A DNA stretch of 64,000 nt, from NCBI GenBank assembly GCA_021018995.1, contig CM037593.1, positions 35,725,810 through 35,789,809 on the forward strand, written 5' to 3'. Shown piece after piece: positions 47,545-58,521 of the stretch. How positions within the stretch are numbered: position 1 is the stretch's first letter; each line of letters starts with the position of its first letter. The DNA comes from Chloranthus sessilifolius. Lineage: Eukaryota > Streptophyta > Magnoliopsida > Chloranthales > Chloranthaceae. Made by a program: the position numbers and the translations under genes. A model generated the notes under the pieces. That model was given only the letters and a program-made list of their open reading frames with translations. It was not told the DNA's origin and ran no database searches.

Positions 47545-48803
47545 CATCACACACGTAAACACCTCATGATAGTCCAAGCGTCTGTGCAAGTGACGATTAT
47601 TCTCTGTCATTTGACGAGTGTTCTCAGCCATAAGGGCGAGAACATCTTCAAAAGTTGCATGGGCATGTTGTGTAGGAGGTACATGGTACTAAGGTCGTTG
47701 CTAAGCTGGGACATCAGCTGCTAGCGGTTCCTAATATGGTGGTAGTGGCTATTCCTGGTCTTGTCCTTGTTCTTGTTGGGCATCCGGTGTAGGAGGTGCT
47801 ACTTGTTCTCCAAGAGATAGTCTTTTTCAATTGGTTATATATATGATTCCAATCTGAAAAGCAATATAATTCCATGTGATCATTTGCTTTGCACTCATCA
47901 TCAAAAATTTTGTACTCTTCCGCCTCTAAGTACTCCTCAAACATACTCAATATAAGATGAGCATATGGAATATGCTCTTTCGGTTTTGCTCCTCCTTTCA
48001 TCAACTTTCCCCGTATATACCTCATCCCTTCAAAAACCATCTTGGTTGCACTAAACCATCGGCCCATAAAAGCCTATTGTACATCCCCTACCCTTTCAGT
48101 GTTGTGGCACATAGGGTAAAGATTGCACTTGATGATCGTGTCTAACATCCACAGGTAATGAGGCAAATCAATCCTCCTTATTGCCTTTTCTGACCCTTGT
48201 CGTCCCTGGGTCAACTGCTCTTTTATTACTAAAAAGTCCATCGGTGCAGGGAATGGAGGCAACAATTCAATATTGCGCCCATATTCGTCATAGCATTCTA
48301 GGGCTTTAAAATCGTGTTCTAGAGTGAATTTATAATCGCGACTATCAATCTTGGTCACGATCGAATTGGAATCACCAGTCAGACTCATGTTCTGGTAAAA
48401 TTATTTCACCAGACGAGGATAATAATAATTATTCAATGGCTTTAAAATATTCTTCAAACCGGCCTTAACGATATACTCCCTAGCCCATATATAAGGTATT
48501 TCCCTAGACATCCTGTTCTTGGAATAGGACCTCATCAATAATATACTCATCCTCAAAATCCTTACTCTCCCACCACTCGTTGGGCTGCTCAAGTTGTGGT
48601 GATGGCGGTGGTGAAGAGTGGCGTGATGACGATGCGGATGATGAAGAAGACTGTGGTGATTGTGGTGGTGATGGTGTCGGCGATGGTATAGAAGTACTAG
48701 GGCACCTAATTGATAGTTTCGAAGCCATAGTCTTCGTGGCTCTTGTCAATTTTTGGGAGGCATTTCTAAGGTCCTTCAAGGAAAAATTGAAACTAGGGTT
48801 CAA
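47545..48803 (-). pseudogene. E3 accessory ORF (YYPRLVKLFYQ family), broken
   Basis: On the minus strand it has a Ser/Pro-rich N-terminal tail (SIPSPTPSPPQSPQSSSSS), then LEQPNEWWESKDFEDEY, LKPLNNYYYPRLVKLFYQN, RRIDLPHYLWMLDTIIKC, MVFEGMRYIRGKL, and a C-terminal helix-rich part (MAENTRQMTENNRHLHRRL). It is homologous to the E2 ORF through the central domain, while the tails differ: E2 is Pro/Thr-rich, E3 helical. A nearby MPPK start parallels the E2 start. It lies between integrase and the 3' LTR, behind its own TATA box and palindromes. Biochemical role unknown. Several breaks. Confidence 0.82.
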
Positions 48804-49005
48804 AATAGAAATGAAAACTCAAGTACAAGAGTTCAAGAACTAGGGTTTTACCTTTGAGGAGCGATTTCGAGTTTGATTCTTCGAAGAATCCGAGCTACAT
48901 ATCCTTGAAACTCACCTCTATTAGCTCCCAAAGGAAAACAAAAGGAAACCCTAAGAAATAAGAACCCAAAATCTGAAATTTTGAATCCACAAACAAAAAC
49001 CCAAC

Positions 49006-49016
49006 TTATATATATA
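49006..49016 (-). promoter_or_regulatory. TATA box of the E3 accessory ORF
   Basis: TATATATATAAG on the minus strand lies between the palindrome array (49021-49265) and the accessory ORF. It is the same layout as E2 at 22818-22829. Confidence 0.68.
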
Positions 49017-49020
49017 CGGA

Positions 49021-49265
49021 CAAATCGACCGGTCGGTTTTATATGTAAAACACTTGCTCGTCGATTTCGATCGATCAATTCTCAAATCGACTGGTTGGAT
49101 TCCAAAATCGATCGGTCAGTTTTATTTTTGATCGGTCGATTTTCATAGGCTTTCTTTTAGTTCAAAAACTGCTCTCCGTTTTCACCAATTCGACCGATTG
49201 TGCTGTTTTCGATTGGTTGAATTTCAAAATCGACAGATTGGTTTTATTTCGACTGGTCGATTTGA
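49021..49265. repeat. E3 internal palindrome array
   Basis: About eight to ten copies of the TCGACCGGTCGA family, many decayed (CGACTGGTTGG, CGATCGGTCAG), sit directly upstream of the accessory TATA box and just after the end of pol. It is the same word as in the E3 LTRs. Confidence 0.82.
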
Positions 49266-49445
49266 ACAGGAAAGTCCCAAATTGTGTTTTTCACTTCAGA
49301 TTTAGTGTAGGTTCTCACCTAGCTAGATATAGCTCCTCATACTGCATTAACCATCTTCCTATACAAAATTCTCATCTTCTATAACGCAATCATTAATGAT
49401 ACATCAAAATTTTCAATGAAAATAGAGTTACAAGCACACTCCCTC

Positions 49446-50800
49446 TCAACTCTCATTGAACAAGTGAGGGTATTGTTCCTTAATTTCCGCCTCGTGCTCC
49501 CAAGTAGTCTCTTCAACTAGATGATTCTGCCACTTGATAAGCACTAACGAAATACTCTTCATATGCAAAATTTGTTCCTTCTGATCAAGTATTTGTATTG
49601 GCTCTTCTATTAACGTCATATTCTCCTCAATTTCGATCGGTTGATCACCCAAAACATGAGTCGAATCTTTCACATATTTCCGGAGCATAGATACATGAAA
49701 CACATTATGTAGTGCAATCCTGTAAGCGACCTCACCTACTCTGCCTAAAACTTCAAAGGGTCCAAAATAGTGTGGGCTTAACTTTCCCCACTTTCCAAAC
49801 CTCATCACACCCTTCATGTGTGAGATCTTAACGAATACATGATCGCCAACTTCTAAATCCATACTCGTTCTCTTGTTATCAGCGTAACTCTTCTACTTGC
49901 TCTAAGTTGACTTGATTCTTTCTCTAATCAAATAGACAATCTCGTCATTGCTTTCAATCACTTTCGAACCTAACACAAACTTTTCTCCGGTCTCTTCCCA
50001 ATTGATCGGTGATCTACATCGCCGTCCATATTATGCCTCATAAGGTGCAATATCGATACTCGTCTGAAAACTGTTGTTGTATGCAAACTCGATCAATGGT
50101 AAATGTTGATCCCATGATCCCTGAAAATCAAGCATACATGCTCTGAGCATATCTTCTATGACCTGATTTACCCGCTCTGTTTGTCCATTCGTCTGTGGGT
50201 GGAATGCAGAACTGAAATCTAACCATGTACCCATACCCTCTTGAAACTTTTGCCAAAACTTTGACGTGTATAACAAGTCATGATCTGAAACAATACTAAC
50301 TAGAATACCATGTAACCGGATGATCTCTTTCATGTACATCTCTACAAGCCTCCCTGCCATATACATAGTATTGTACGACAAGAAGTTTGCTGACTTGGTC
50401 AATCGGTCAACAACTACCCAAATGGAATTGTGTCGCTTCGTCATCCATGGTAATCCCACTATGAAATCCATAGAGATTAACTCTCATTTCCATTCTGATA
50501 TAGGTAGAGGTTGCAACAAACCTGTCGGATGTTTATGATCCACTTTCACTTGCTAGCATACTAAACACTTTGACATGTATTCAGCTACATCCTGCTTCAA
50601 ACCTCTCCACCAGTAGTTCTTCCTCATGTCTTGACACATCTTGGTGCTATCAGGGTGAATTGCATATTTAGACTTGTGGGCTTCATCTAAGATAGTTTGC
50701 CATAGGTCGACATCAATTAGTATGCATAGACATCCCCTGAACAAAAGTGATCCATCCTCCTTGATGGAGAAATTTGGTCTAGTGCCATCAAGCACACCCT
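49446..50800 (-). pseudogene. E3 integrase and chromodomain-like tail
   Basis: Zinc finger (HKSKYAIHPDSTKM, MSKCLVC) at about 50553-50700; catalytic core (MDFIVGLPWM, SIVSDHDLLYTSKFW, AFHPQTNGQTERVNQVIE) at 50031-50471. The C-terminal part (LSPHYFGPFEVLG, VFHVSMLRKYV) and chromodomain-like tail (LIKWQNHLVEETTWEHE) are at 49446-49862. It is a close homologue of the E2 integrase. Broken at several points. Confidence 0.9.
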
Positions 50801-51049
50801 ACCTGATCTTTCCTAACTCGACACCTTTCATCTGTAGTTCCTGAATTTGGTTAAAGATCGTCGGTCGAATAGTAATGTTAGCCAACAAGGCCCCTGAAGC
50901 TTGTACTTCGATCCTTGTATCATACAAAGAGCGATCCTCTAGCAGCTTCCATCAATGGATCCCCATGATAGGGCTAGATAGTCGAACTCTCCTGACTCAA
51001 ATCATCTGCCACATGATAAGGCTAGATAACTTCCATCTACAAAGAGAGA

Positions 51050-52333
51050 TCCTCTAGCCGAACTCTTCCAACTCAAAGCATCTGCCACAACGTTAGCCTT
51101 GCCTTGGTGGTACTGAATGGAGCAATCATAGTCCTTGAGAAATTCCATCCATCGGCGTTGCCTCATATTGAGCTCTTTCTATGTAAATAAGTATCTAAGG
51201 ATTTTATGATCTGTGAATATCTCAAAGGTCTCACCGTATAAGTAGTGTCTCTAAATTTTCAACGCAAAAATCACCGCTGCTAGTTCTAAATCGCGTGTTG
51301 GGTAATTTTTCTCATGGTCCTTAAGCTGTCTCGACCCATAAGCAATCACCTTCCTATTCTGATTAAGCACACAGCCTAAACCACTGTGTGAAATATCGAA
51401 GTACACCGCAAACCCTCCACTGCCTGAAGGTATAGCCAACACAGGTGTTGTAGTTAACCTCTTCTTGAGTTCTTGAAAACTCCTCTCACAATCATCAGTC
51501 TACTCAAACTTCTCATTCTTCCTTATAAGCTTTGTGAGTGGTCCTGAAATCTTTGAAAATCCCTCTATAAACCGTTTGTAGTACCCAGTCAGACTAAGGA
51601 AACTGTGAATCTCAGTCACAGTCTTTGATTGTTCTCATTCTACTACTGCCTCAATCTTTCCTGGATCCACTGTAACACCATCCTTTGAGACTACATGTTC
51701 CAGGAAACTGACTTTCTCTAACCAAAACTCATACTTACTGACCTTTGCATATAATTGGTGTTCACACAATATTTGTAGAGCAATCCCCAAGTGCTCTTCA
51801 TGCTCTTCCTTGGATTTAAAGTAGATGAGAATGTCATCTACGAACACTACTACACAAGTGTCTAAGTGTGATTTAAACACCCGATTTATCAGATCCATGA
51901 ATGGCGTTGGTGAATTTGTCAATTCAAACGGCATCACCAAAAACTCATAGTACCCATATCATGTCCTGAAAGTCGTCTTCTGTATGTCCTTGGCCTTAAC
52001 TCTCAACTGATGATATCCAGATCTTAGGTCGATCTTGGAAAAGAATCTCGCACCCTGTAACTGATCGAACAGATCATCGATCCTGGGCAAAGGGTATCGA
52101 TTCTTAATAGTTAACTTGTTCAGCTGATGATAGTTGATGCATATTCTTATCGACCCATCCTTCTTCACAAACAAGATCGGTGCTCCCCAAAGAGACACAC
52201 TAGGCCTTACAAATCCTTTATCTAGGAGTTCTTGTAATTGGTCCTTCAACTCCTTCAACTCAATTGGAGCCATTGGATATGGTGCTTTATATACTGGCTC
52301 CGTACCCGAAGTTAAGTCAATGGCGAATTCCAC
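51050..52333 (-). pseudogene. E3 reverse transcriptase and RNase H
   Basis: Reverse transcriptase blocks are [51 protein letters not shown] and the catalytic [13 protein letters not shown]. RNase H follows with [19 protein letters not shown] and [20 protein letters not shown]. This is the standard chromovirus order. Broken at several points. Confidence 0.9.
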
Positions 52334-52892
52334 TTTCTGATGGTAACCCTAGCAATTCTTCTAGAAACACGTCTTCACATTCACATGCAATCAGAATCTT
52401 AGTGATAACATTTTTCTCTTCCTTGTGCTCCTTCAAAAAAGCTAAGTACCCATTGCATCCCTTCTTTATCAAATGTTCAGCTCTGACTACAGAGATAAGC
52501 GGTATAAAAGTCGACCACATTCCTAGAAATCTGAATGATCTCCTCTTATTCGGTCTAAAGGTAACCACCTTTCTCCGACAATCAACGATCACATTATGAA
52601 TAGATAACCAATCCATGCCAAGGATTACATCGAATCCTTGCATATCCATCAGGATCAAGTCGACCACTAACTCATGATCCTCATAATCTCTGACAACAAC
52701 CCTAACTGATCGGCATATAGTATCAGTATTGGCCGCATTCCCCATTGGAACTGACACTTTCAAAACAAAATCCAAGGTCTCGAGGATGACCTTTACTTTC
52801 CTTGCAAACTGAGGTGTAATAAACGAGTGGGTAGACCCTCGGTCTATCAACACTCTTGCTTCATAACAAAGGTAATCGCCCTCACCATACAT
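52317..52892 (-). pseudogene. E3 protease
   Basis: The aspartic protease region contains EARVLIDRGSTHSFITPQFA and MQGFDVILGMDWLSIHNVIVDC, both typical of chromovirus pol. The second motif, ILGMDWL, is the conserved end of the protease. Confidence 0.87.
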
Positions 52893-53029
52893 TTGTCAGG
52901 TACCTATATTTAATCAATTTACTTATGCATCAAAAGTTAGGCATGTAAGAAATTTGATTTAAAACAACTTCCTAATCTAGATATAGCTTCTCTATCTAAA
53001 GGTAAAATCAATGCAATAATTTAATTAAA

Positions 53030-54423
53030 AGAATTTTCACCTTGGATGATGTCGTTACTATTCTGGGCATCCTGGGCTATTACGGCATATGCTCTCCCTT
53101 GTACCGTAGGCTTCTTTGTCTACAACGGTGTAGGCATAGGAGCTGATGCCGTCCTCTTCTTTCTCATCTTTGGGCAATCCTTGATCATATGCCCATTTTT
53201 CCGCACTTGAAGCATCCACCTATACCCTGCCTGCAATCAGACATTTTGTGAGACTTGCCACATCTGGCACACGTCTCAGCTAGGGTAGATGATGCTGCTC
53301 TAGAGAAACCCTGAGTAACTGATACTCCTATAGTGGTCGGAGGGCTCTCATAACGAATCGATCTCACAGAAGTAAGCATAGGTGGCCTAGACTCCTATAG
53401 TGGTCGGAGGGCTCTCATAACTGATCGATCTCACAGAAGTAGGCATAGGTGGCCTAGAGTAACTGATCTGATGTGGTCTGCAATACTGTGTCTATGTAAA
53501 CAGCCTCTGAATAGGTGCCATAAAATGCGGCTTTTTATTCACCGATTTGTAGTTACTTGAGACTCCTTAACCCGTCTTTCCCTTATTTTGCTAGTCCCTT
53601 CTTTTGTAAATGCCATCAATTGCCTTCTCAGCAACCAGCACCTTCCCCATCACTTCTGTGTAAGTTTCCAATTCAAATATCGTAATCCTATCACGTAGAA
53701 TCGGCCTCAATCCATTTTCAAATTTATTGGCCTTCATGAGTTCTGTGGCCACATAATCTGGAGCAAATCATGATAATCGTATAAACTTTGTACCGTACTC
53801 CCTAACAGTCATTGCTCCCTGCTCCAAGGTCATAAACCTTGCTGCCATCTAATTTCTTAACTATTTTGGGAAGTACTCTTTGTTGAATACCTCAACAATT
53901 CTCTCCATGTGCATAACCCATCTGGGTGCTCTTGCTCTGTCCTCAATAATACCGACTTCCACCAAGGGTCGGCATCTCCCTCTAGTTGAAATGAAGCCCA
54001 ACTCACTTTCTCTACCCCAGTACATGGCAGTCTCTGTAAGAGCTTCTCAGCCTTATTCAGTCATTTTTTTGCCTCCAATGGATCTATCTGACCATAAAAG
54101 CTAGGAGGTCTCAAATTTCTGAACTCAATAAACCCCGAATGATATGGCACAACAGGTGTAGGTGGTGTCTGCAAATGATTATTTACTATTAAAAATGCTG
54201 CCTACTAAGCCATAGTATTTGCCATTGCTTCCATAGTCTGCATCATCCTTTGTCTTTTGTCTCTTTCTTCATTTCCTTCTTGGGTCCTCACTTCCAGGAT
54301 ACTTCCTTCTGAAATCCTTCTATTACCCAACGAAAATCTATTAGAAGTAGTAGGAAACTCATTCCCACTCCTCAAATTCCTATCATGGCCGCCTCTTGGT
54401 CAGCCCCTTCCTCTAGTAGACAT
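53030..54423 (-). pseudogene. E3 gag with zinc knuckle
   Basis: It starts MSTRGRG, like E2 (MSARGRG). The capsid region is much decayed. Zinc-knuckle Cys/His residues are seen in ARCGKSHKMSDCRQGIGG and CFKCGKMG at about 53185-53280. A near-exact short duplication, CTCCTATAGTGGTCGGAGGG, is visible at 53324-53343 and 53391-53410. Broken at many points. Confidence 0.8.
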
Positions 54424-54517
54424 GACACTCTACAACATGAAACCAAAGTTTTATTAGCAGAAGGTCCCGATACTCTGACAAAATCCAAGACTTGTTAGAA
54501 ATTTCTAAAGAAAATAA

Positions 54518-54530
54518 TGCTTTGATACCA
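54518..54530 (-). other. E3 primer-binding site (initiator Met tRNA)
   Basis: TGGTATCAAAGCA on the minus strand directly follows the 5' LTR end at 54533. E2 has the same site with one different base. Confidence 0.88.
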
Positions 54531-54532
54531 AC

Positions 54533-56880
54533 TATGAAAACCCGGATTTCGACACCCAAAAACCCGTGTCATCGGTACGGCCCTTAAGGCTGAACCCCTT
54601 ATACAAATGGAACACGTGGTACATCCACGCATAAAGCAGAACAAAGCATAAATCTAATCAAGCAGATAGAGTCATCATAAGAAATAAATCTCCATTTCTA
54701 TACAATGACATAACCAAAACATATCAAAAGACTATTTTGATCCCATGCAACTCACATGGCTAACGGAACTGATCCGAGCCATCAGTGACACATGACCGTC
54801 ACAATACATGACTCTCAAAAAGAATACACTACACGACATATACAAATATCCTAACAAAAGCAACAGGCCAGACGTACCAAGCCGTACAAATCTAGCTCTC
54901 AAAATACACAAGCGTAACACAAATATACTAGAAGAACTCCTCTAGAGGGGGCTCAGTCTCCTCCTCAAGAACGTACTCAGAGTCCTGAGGATCAATGTCC
55001 TTAGAACCCGCCACTGCCTCTGAACTTGTGACGTATAGTTGAGGGGTGAGCTACATCTAAGCTCAATAGGGAAACATAAGCAAGATGCATATTATGATGT
55101 CAAACATATATTTTATGGTACAATCGGAAGCATGTTTATCTTACTGACAATTACAAGTTAAAAACATTTAAATTGACTAAAACACATATCAGATGCAAAG
55201 CTTCAAACATACTTGTCATAATTACCCGAGTTGTTCTCTTAACGTACACACGCACTTAAGCGAATCATGTAAATAATCTCTCGAGCAAATATAAAATCGA
55301 GAGCCGTATATTATACCAATGGAATACCCCAAACATCATCGTTCAATGAACAATTCACATGAAGTTTCCCAAGCCCCTTCGAATTAGCAGACTTGTGCCG
55401 AATGAAATATTTTTACGGATTGGAAACCAAAGAACAGGTATCCCGCCATACCGGAGAACAAGTACGGATATCCCGCCGTACCGGTCACGGGTATACTGTC
55501 GCGTCGGTAGGGTTTTCAACACACAAACTATTAATCAAGTGCAAAAGCTACATATAGTTATTCACCATGTATTGTGATAATTCATATTAGTTCTGATTTC
55601 GATGTTCACCCACACACACATTGTATTTCTGGTATCACACACACCTATAATTCATTCTTATTGATATCACATGCTCACTTATCACATCTCATACTCACAC
55701 ACATGATTGACAAAACTACACGTTCTTACACACACCTATCATATTATAAAATCATGCTACCACAATCAAATGTACATGTTGCATAGTTTTCCCTACCTCA
55801 CACAAAGTCACACTTAATTCCTTTAGCTCAAGTTAGCTCTTCTAGCCTACATTTCAAGCTCCTACCTAACATACATGAATTCATAAACAAAATGTCTAAA
55901 ATGACGTAAAATAGAAAGATACAAAGTCTCCCTAAAGTTCTCATTTCAAAATAAAACAAAGCCCTGAAGCTGTCAAAATCGACTGGTCAATTCCCAAATC
56001 AACCGGTCGGTTTTTTGAATTGACCGGTCGATTTTGATTCGACCAGTTGCCTTCCTTCAGAAACCTTGACCTCTGGCACACGAATACCGATTAGTCGATT
56101 TCCTAATCAAACGGTCGGTTTTTCAAAATCGACCGGTCAAATGGTCGATTTCTCCAAAACTCATTTTACACGCTCACTGTTTTTCATAAATCGACCGGTC
56201 GTGTTGTTTCCAATTGGTCGGTTTTGTGCTAAGGCCTTTAGGTCTCATAATGTGACAAAATCGATTAGTCGATTTTCCAAATCGACAGGTCGGTTTTGTC
56301 AGATTTCACTTAGCTTGGGTTCGAACTTCCCTAACCCATTTTCCTTCCAATTTTTACCTTTCTTCTTCAAATTTTTCACCCATATACATAAACTAAACTT
56401 ACACATCTATTCGCTATAATTTCACACAATTTCTTACATTTAAATCGATTGATTCCTCGATCCAAGCCTTCTCACACAACTAGGGCTTTGTAGCTTGAAG
56501 CTTGGATTTCACACGATTCAATTTCGCAATTAATACATAGCCTTAACTATTCGTACGCACACTCACTCTATCGTATTGATTGCTCTTCCCTCCTCCTCTC
56601 TCTCAATAGCTCTCTCAATTACCAATTCACAATAGAAATAAATTCTCCTAATGTTTAATTTCCTTATATCTAAACTTAGGCTTAGGTATTAAGCACTTAC
56701 ACCATAAATAGGTATATATGAAATCATCCAAAGGTCCACAACAACCTCACTTAGCCTTTTCCACTTAACACATAACCCAACATAACTTACCTAATTATTT
56801 TCACAAAGTAGGGTACATGACCAGTTGGACACGCACACCGAGGTGTATTGTTCATAGGTCAAAATTTTCAGGATATTACA
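54533..56880 (-). repeat. E3 5' LTR
   Basis: This is the partner of 44457-46802, with the same blocks and a palindrome array at 55977-56296. The edge next to the primer site has drifted from the TGTCACA end seen in the other copy. The difference between copies is moderate, so E3 is older than E2. Confidence 0.95.
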
Positions 56881-56885
56881 CCTGT

Positions 56886-57866
56886 AAAACCATAATTGAA
56901 TCTAGGTTGGTTCCTCCATGACAGGTTATAAGTGTTCCTATAATCCTCCCTCTGAAAATCCATTACTTGTTCATTTTCCACTACGTCCTAGTATGGTGTT
57001 ACAGTTGGGTTTTCAGTAAAATTGTGAGTTTGACTATTAGAGTAGCTTGCTCAGGAGCTATCCAGAGTGCTAGTCTTGGCTATCATTAATGTCGCGAATT
57101 GATCTTCAAGAGGCAGAATTTTTACACTCATGTCCTCCTCCTTCTTTACTTTATCTTTGTTGATATCGTAAAGTCCATCCCTCGCAAGCGAGGTGTGACG
57201 AGTGACGTCTAGATCAAATCTAAGCAGAGCCTATTTCTACTTTGAGTTATTAATCAGTTTCTCAAATAAGTTCCAGGACTGTTGGCCATTCTGAGTCATA
57301 AAGGCTCCTCCACTTACGACATCAACTGTAGACTGGCTAGGTTCAATCAACCCTTGGTAGAAACTTTGTGCTATCGACCAATTTGATACCTCATGATGAG
57401 GACATTTCTGTAACAGATCCTTCATCCGTTCCCAGCTCTCATGAAATAATTCTCTTGGCTTTTGCCTGAAGTCTTGAATCGCTTGGGGAATCTGGTCAGT
57501 TTTACTAGTTGGAAAGTACTCACCTAAAAACTTGGACTGCAGTTCCTCCCATGTGGTAATACTTCTGATAGGTAACGAAATTAACCATGCCTTCGCCCTA
57601 TCCTTGAGAGAGAATGAGAACAAATGTAGTTTTACGACATCTTTGTTGGCAGTCGATGGATGTAATACTGTGCAAAGCTCTATGAAGTTCCTCAGATGTT
57701 GGTAGGGATCTTCTCAATCAAGCCCATGAAAGGTCGGTACAGATTGAAGTGTATGGTGCTTGATTTCATAATTTTGACCCACAAGCACCTCTAGTATAAC
57801 TATACAAGAAGACTCGGTCAATCCTTTAGGGCTAAAATGTGCCTGGATTGACAAATTGTCAGCCAT
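56886..57866 (-). pseudogene. E5 gag, main part, Athila type
   Basis: On the minus strand it begins MADNLSIQAHFSPKG. The capsid core is LFSFSLKDRAKAWLISLPI, TWEELQSKFLGEYFPTSKT, FHESWERMKDLLQKCPHHEV and SFYQGLIEPSQSTVDVVSGG, followed by a tail with NTYNLSWRNQPRFNYGF, a common Athila gag tail. It continues at 44456 beyond E3. It would build particles. Broken, but the core is one open frame of 128 residues. Confidence 0.85.
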
Positions 57867-58221
57867 GGGTAAGGATTCTCTTACGAAATTTTGGCTTGAT
57901 ACCAAATTACGTTGGAGCGTCCTTTCAATTTATGGATCACACTTGAAGAAATCTAGTCTTTGAGATCAAGTGTGATGCAAAAAAGAAAACTCTATTTTTA
58001 CTATTTTTAATTTTATTCAGTTTTTATTTTAGAAAGCAGGGAGAGAAAACAAATCTAAGCCTCGAGCTTCTCTGATCAAGGGAAGTTGAGACTCTGAATC
58101 GTCGCTCCGAATAAACCTATGAAAGATTTAAGAAGTGATCAAAGAAAATTAAAAATATAAAGAAATATAAAAAGAGAAAGATAAATACTCATTTTCTTAA
58201 ATTAATATATTAAAATGCTGA

Positions 58222-58240
58222 TCTCCGGCAACGGTGCCAA
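58222..58240 (-). other. E5 primer-binding site, Athila type
   Basis: TTGGCACCGTTGCCGGAGA on the minus strand follows the LTR end ACA at 58246 after a short AGTTT spacer. It differs little from the standard TGGCGCCGTTGCCGGGGA. Confidence 0.85.
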
Positions 58241-58245
58241 AAACT

Positions 58246-58521
58246 TGTTAGCGGCTTGTTTATGTCATCTAATTAAGTCTTAATATACTGTAAGTGCACA
58301 AGGGAAATTATAGTACTAGCAAAGGATCGTTCCCATAGAGATAGGTTATATTATATTAATTTAATTTTTTGAAAACTTATGCTTATCTTTTAAGATCCTA
58401 AACTACTAGAGAAATATGAACAAAGAATTGTTATTTAATCTAAATTTGTAGAAAATAACTCCTAATCTTCAAACTTCAGATTGTAGTCGTCAATCACATT
58501 CTTCTGTTATCAGATATTTAT
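58246..58521 (-). repeat. E5 5' LTR, inner end
   Basis: About 275 bp of LTR matches the last part of the E1 LTR (block with TTCATATTTCTC, AGTAGTTTAG and TTAAGACTTAATTAGAT). It is cut on the right by the E7 LTR. The rest lies outside the window. Confidence 0.82.

Larger units (their letters stand above)
44457..56880 (-). mobile_element. E3: Tekay-like chromovirus with accessory ORF, target duplication CCTGT
   Basis: CCTGT flanks it at 44452-44456 and 56881-56885. On the minus strand the 5' LTR is 54533-56880 and the 3' LTR 44457-46802 (about 2.35 kb each, starting TGTAATATCC). In order come a Met-tRNA primer site, gag with zinc knuckles, protease, reverse transcriptase, RNase H, integrase and chromodomain-like tail, then a palindrome array with TATA box, accessory ORF, 3' non-coding region and polypurine tract. 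All parts are present, but coding sequence is broken in many places (a dozen or more). The LTRs differ by frequent substitutions, many C-to-T type. It is therefore clearly older than E2, its relative. It inserted in the gag of E5. Confidence 0.96.
6057..58521 (-). mobile_element. E5: old Athila-like gag element, host of the nested insertions
   Basis: E5 is visible only in segments: 58246-58521 (5' LTR end), 58222-58240 (primer site), 56886-57866 plus 44125-44456 and part of 16700-16793 (gag), 16222-16700 (promoter region) and 6057-8585 (accessory ORF). Its LTR end is clearly related to that of E1, for example a shared block around TTCATATTTCTC and AGTAGTTTAG. The gag matches Athila-type gag. 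No reverse transcriptase or integrase was recognised, so it resembles GAG-only terminal-repeat elements known from plants. It is broken in many places and is the oldest layer, interrupted by E1, E4, E3 and E7. Its left limit is the edge at 6051/6057. Confidence 0.7.
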
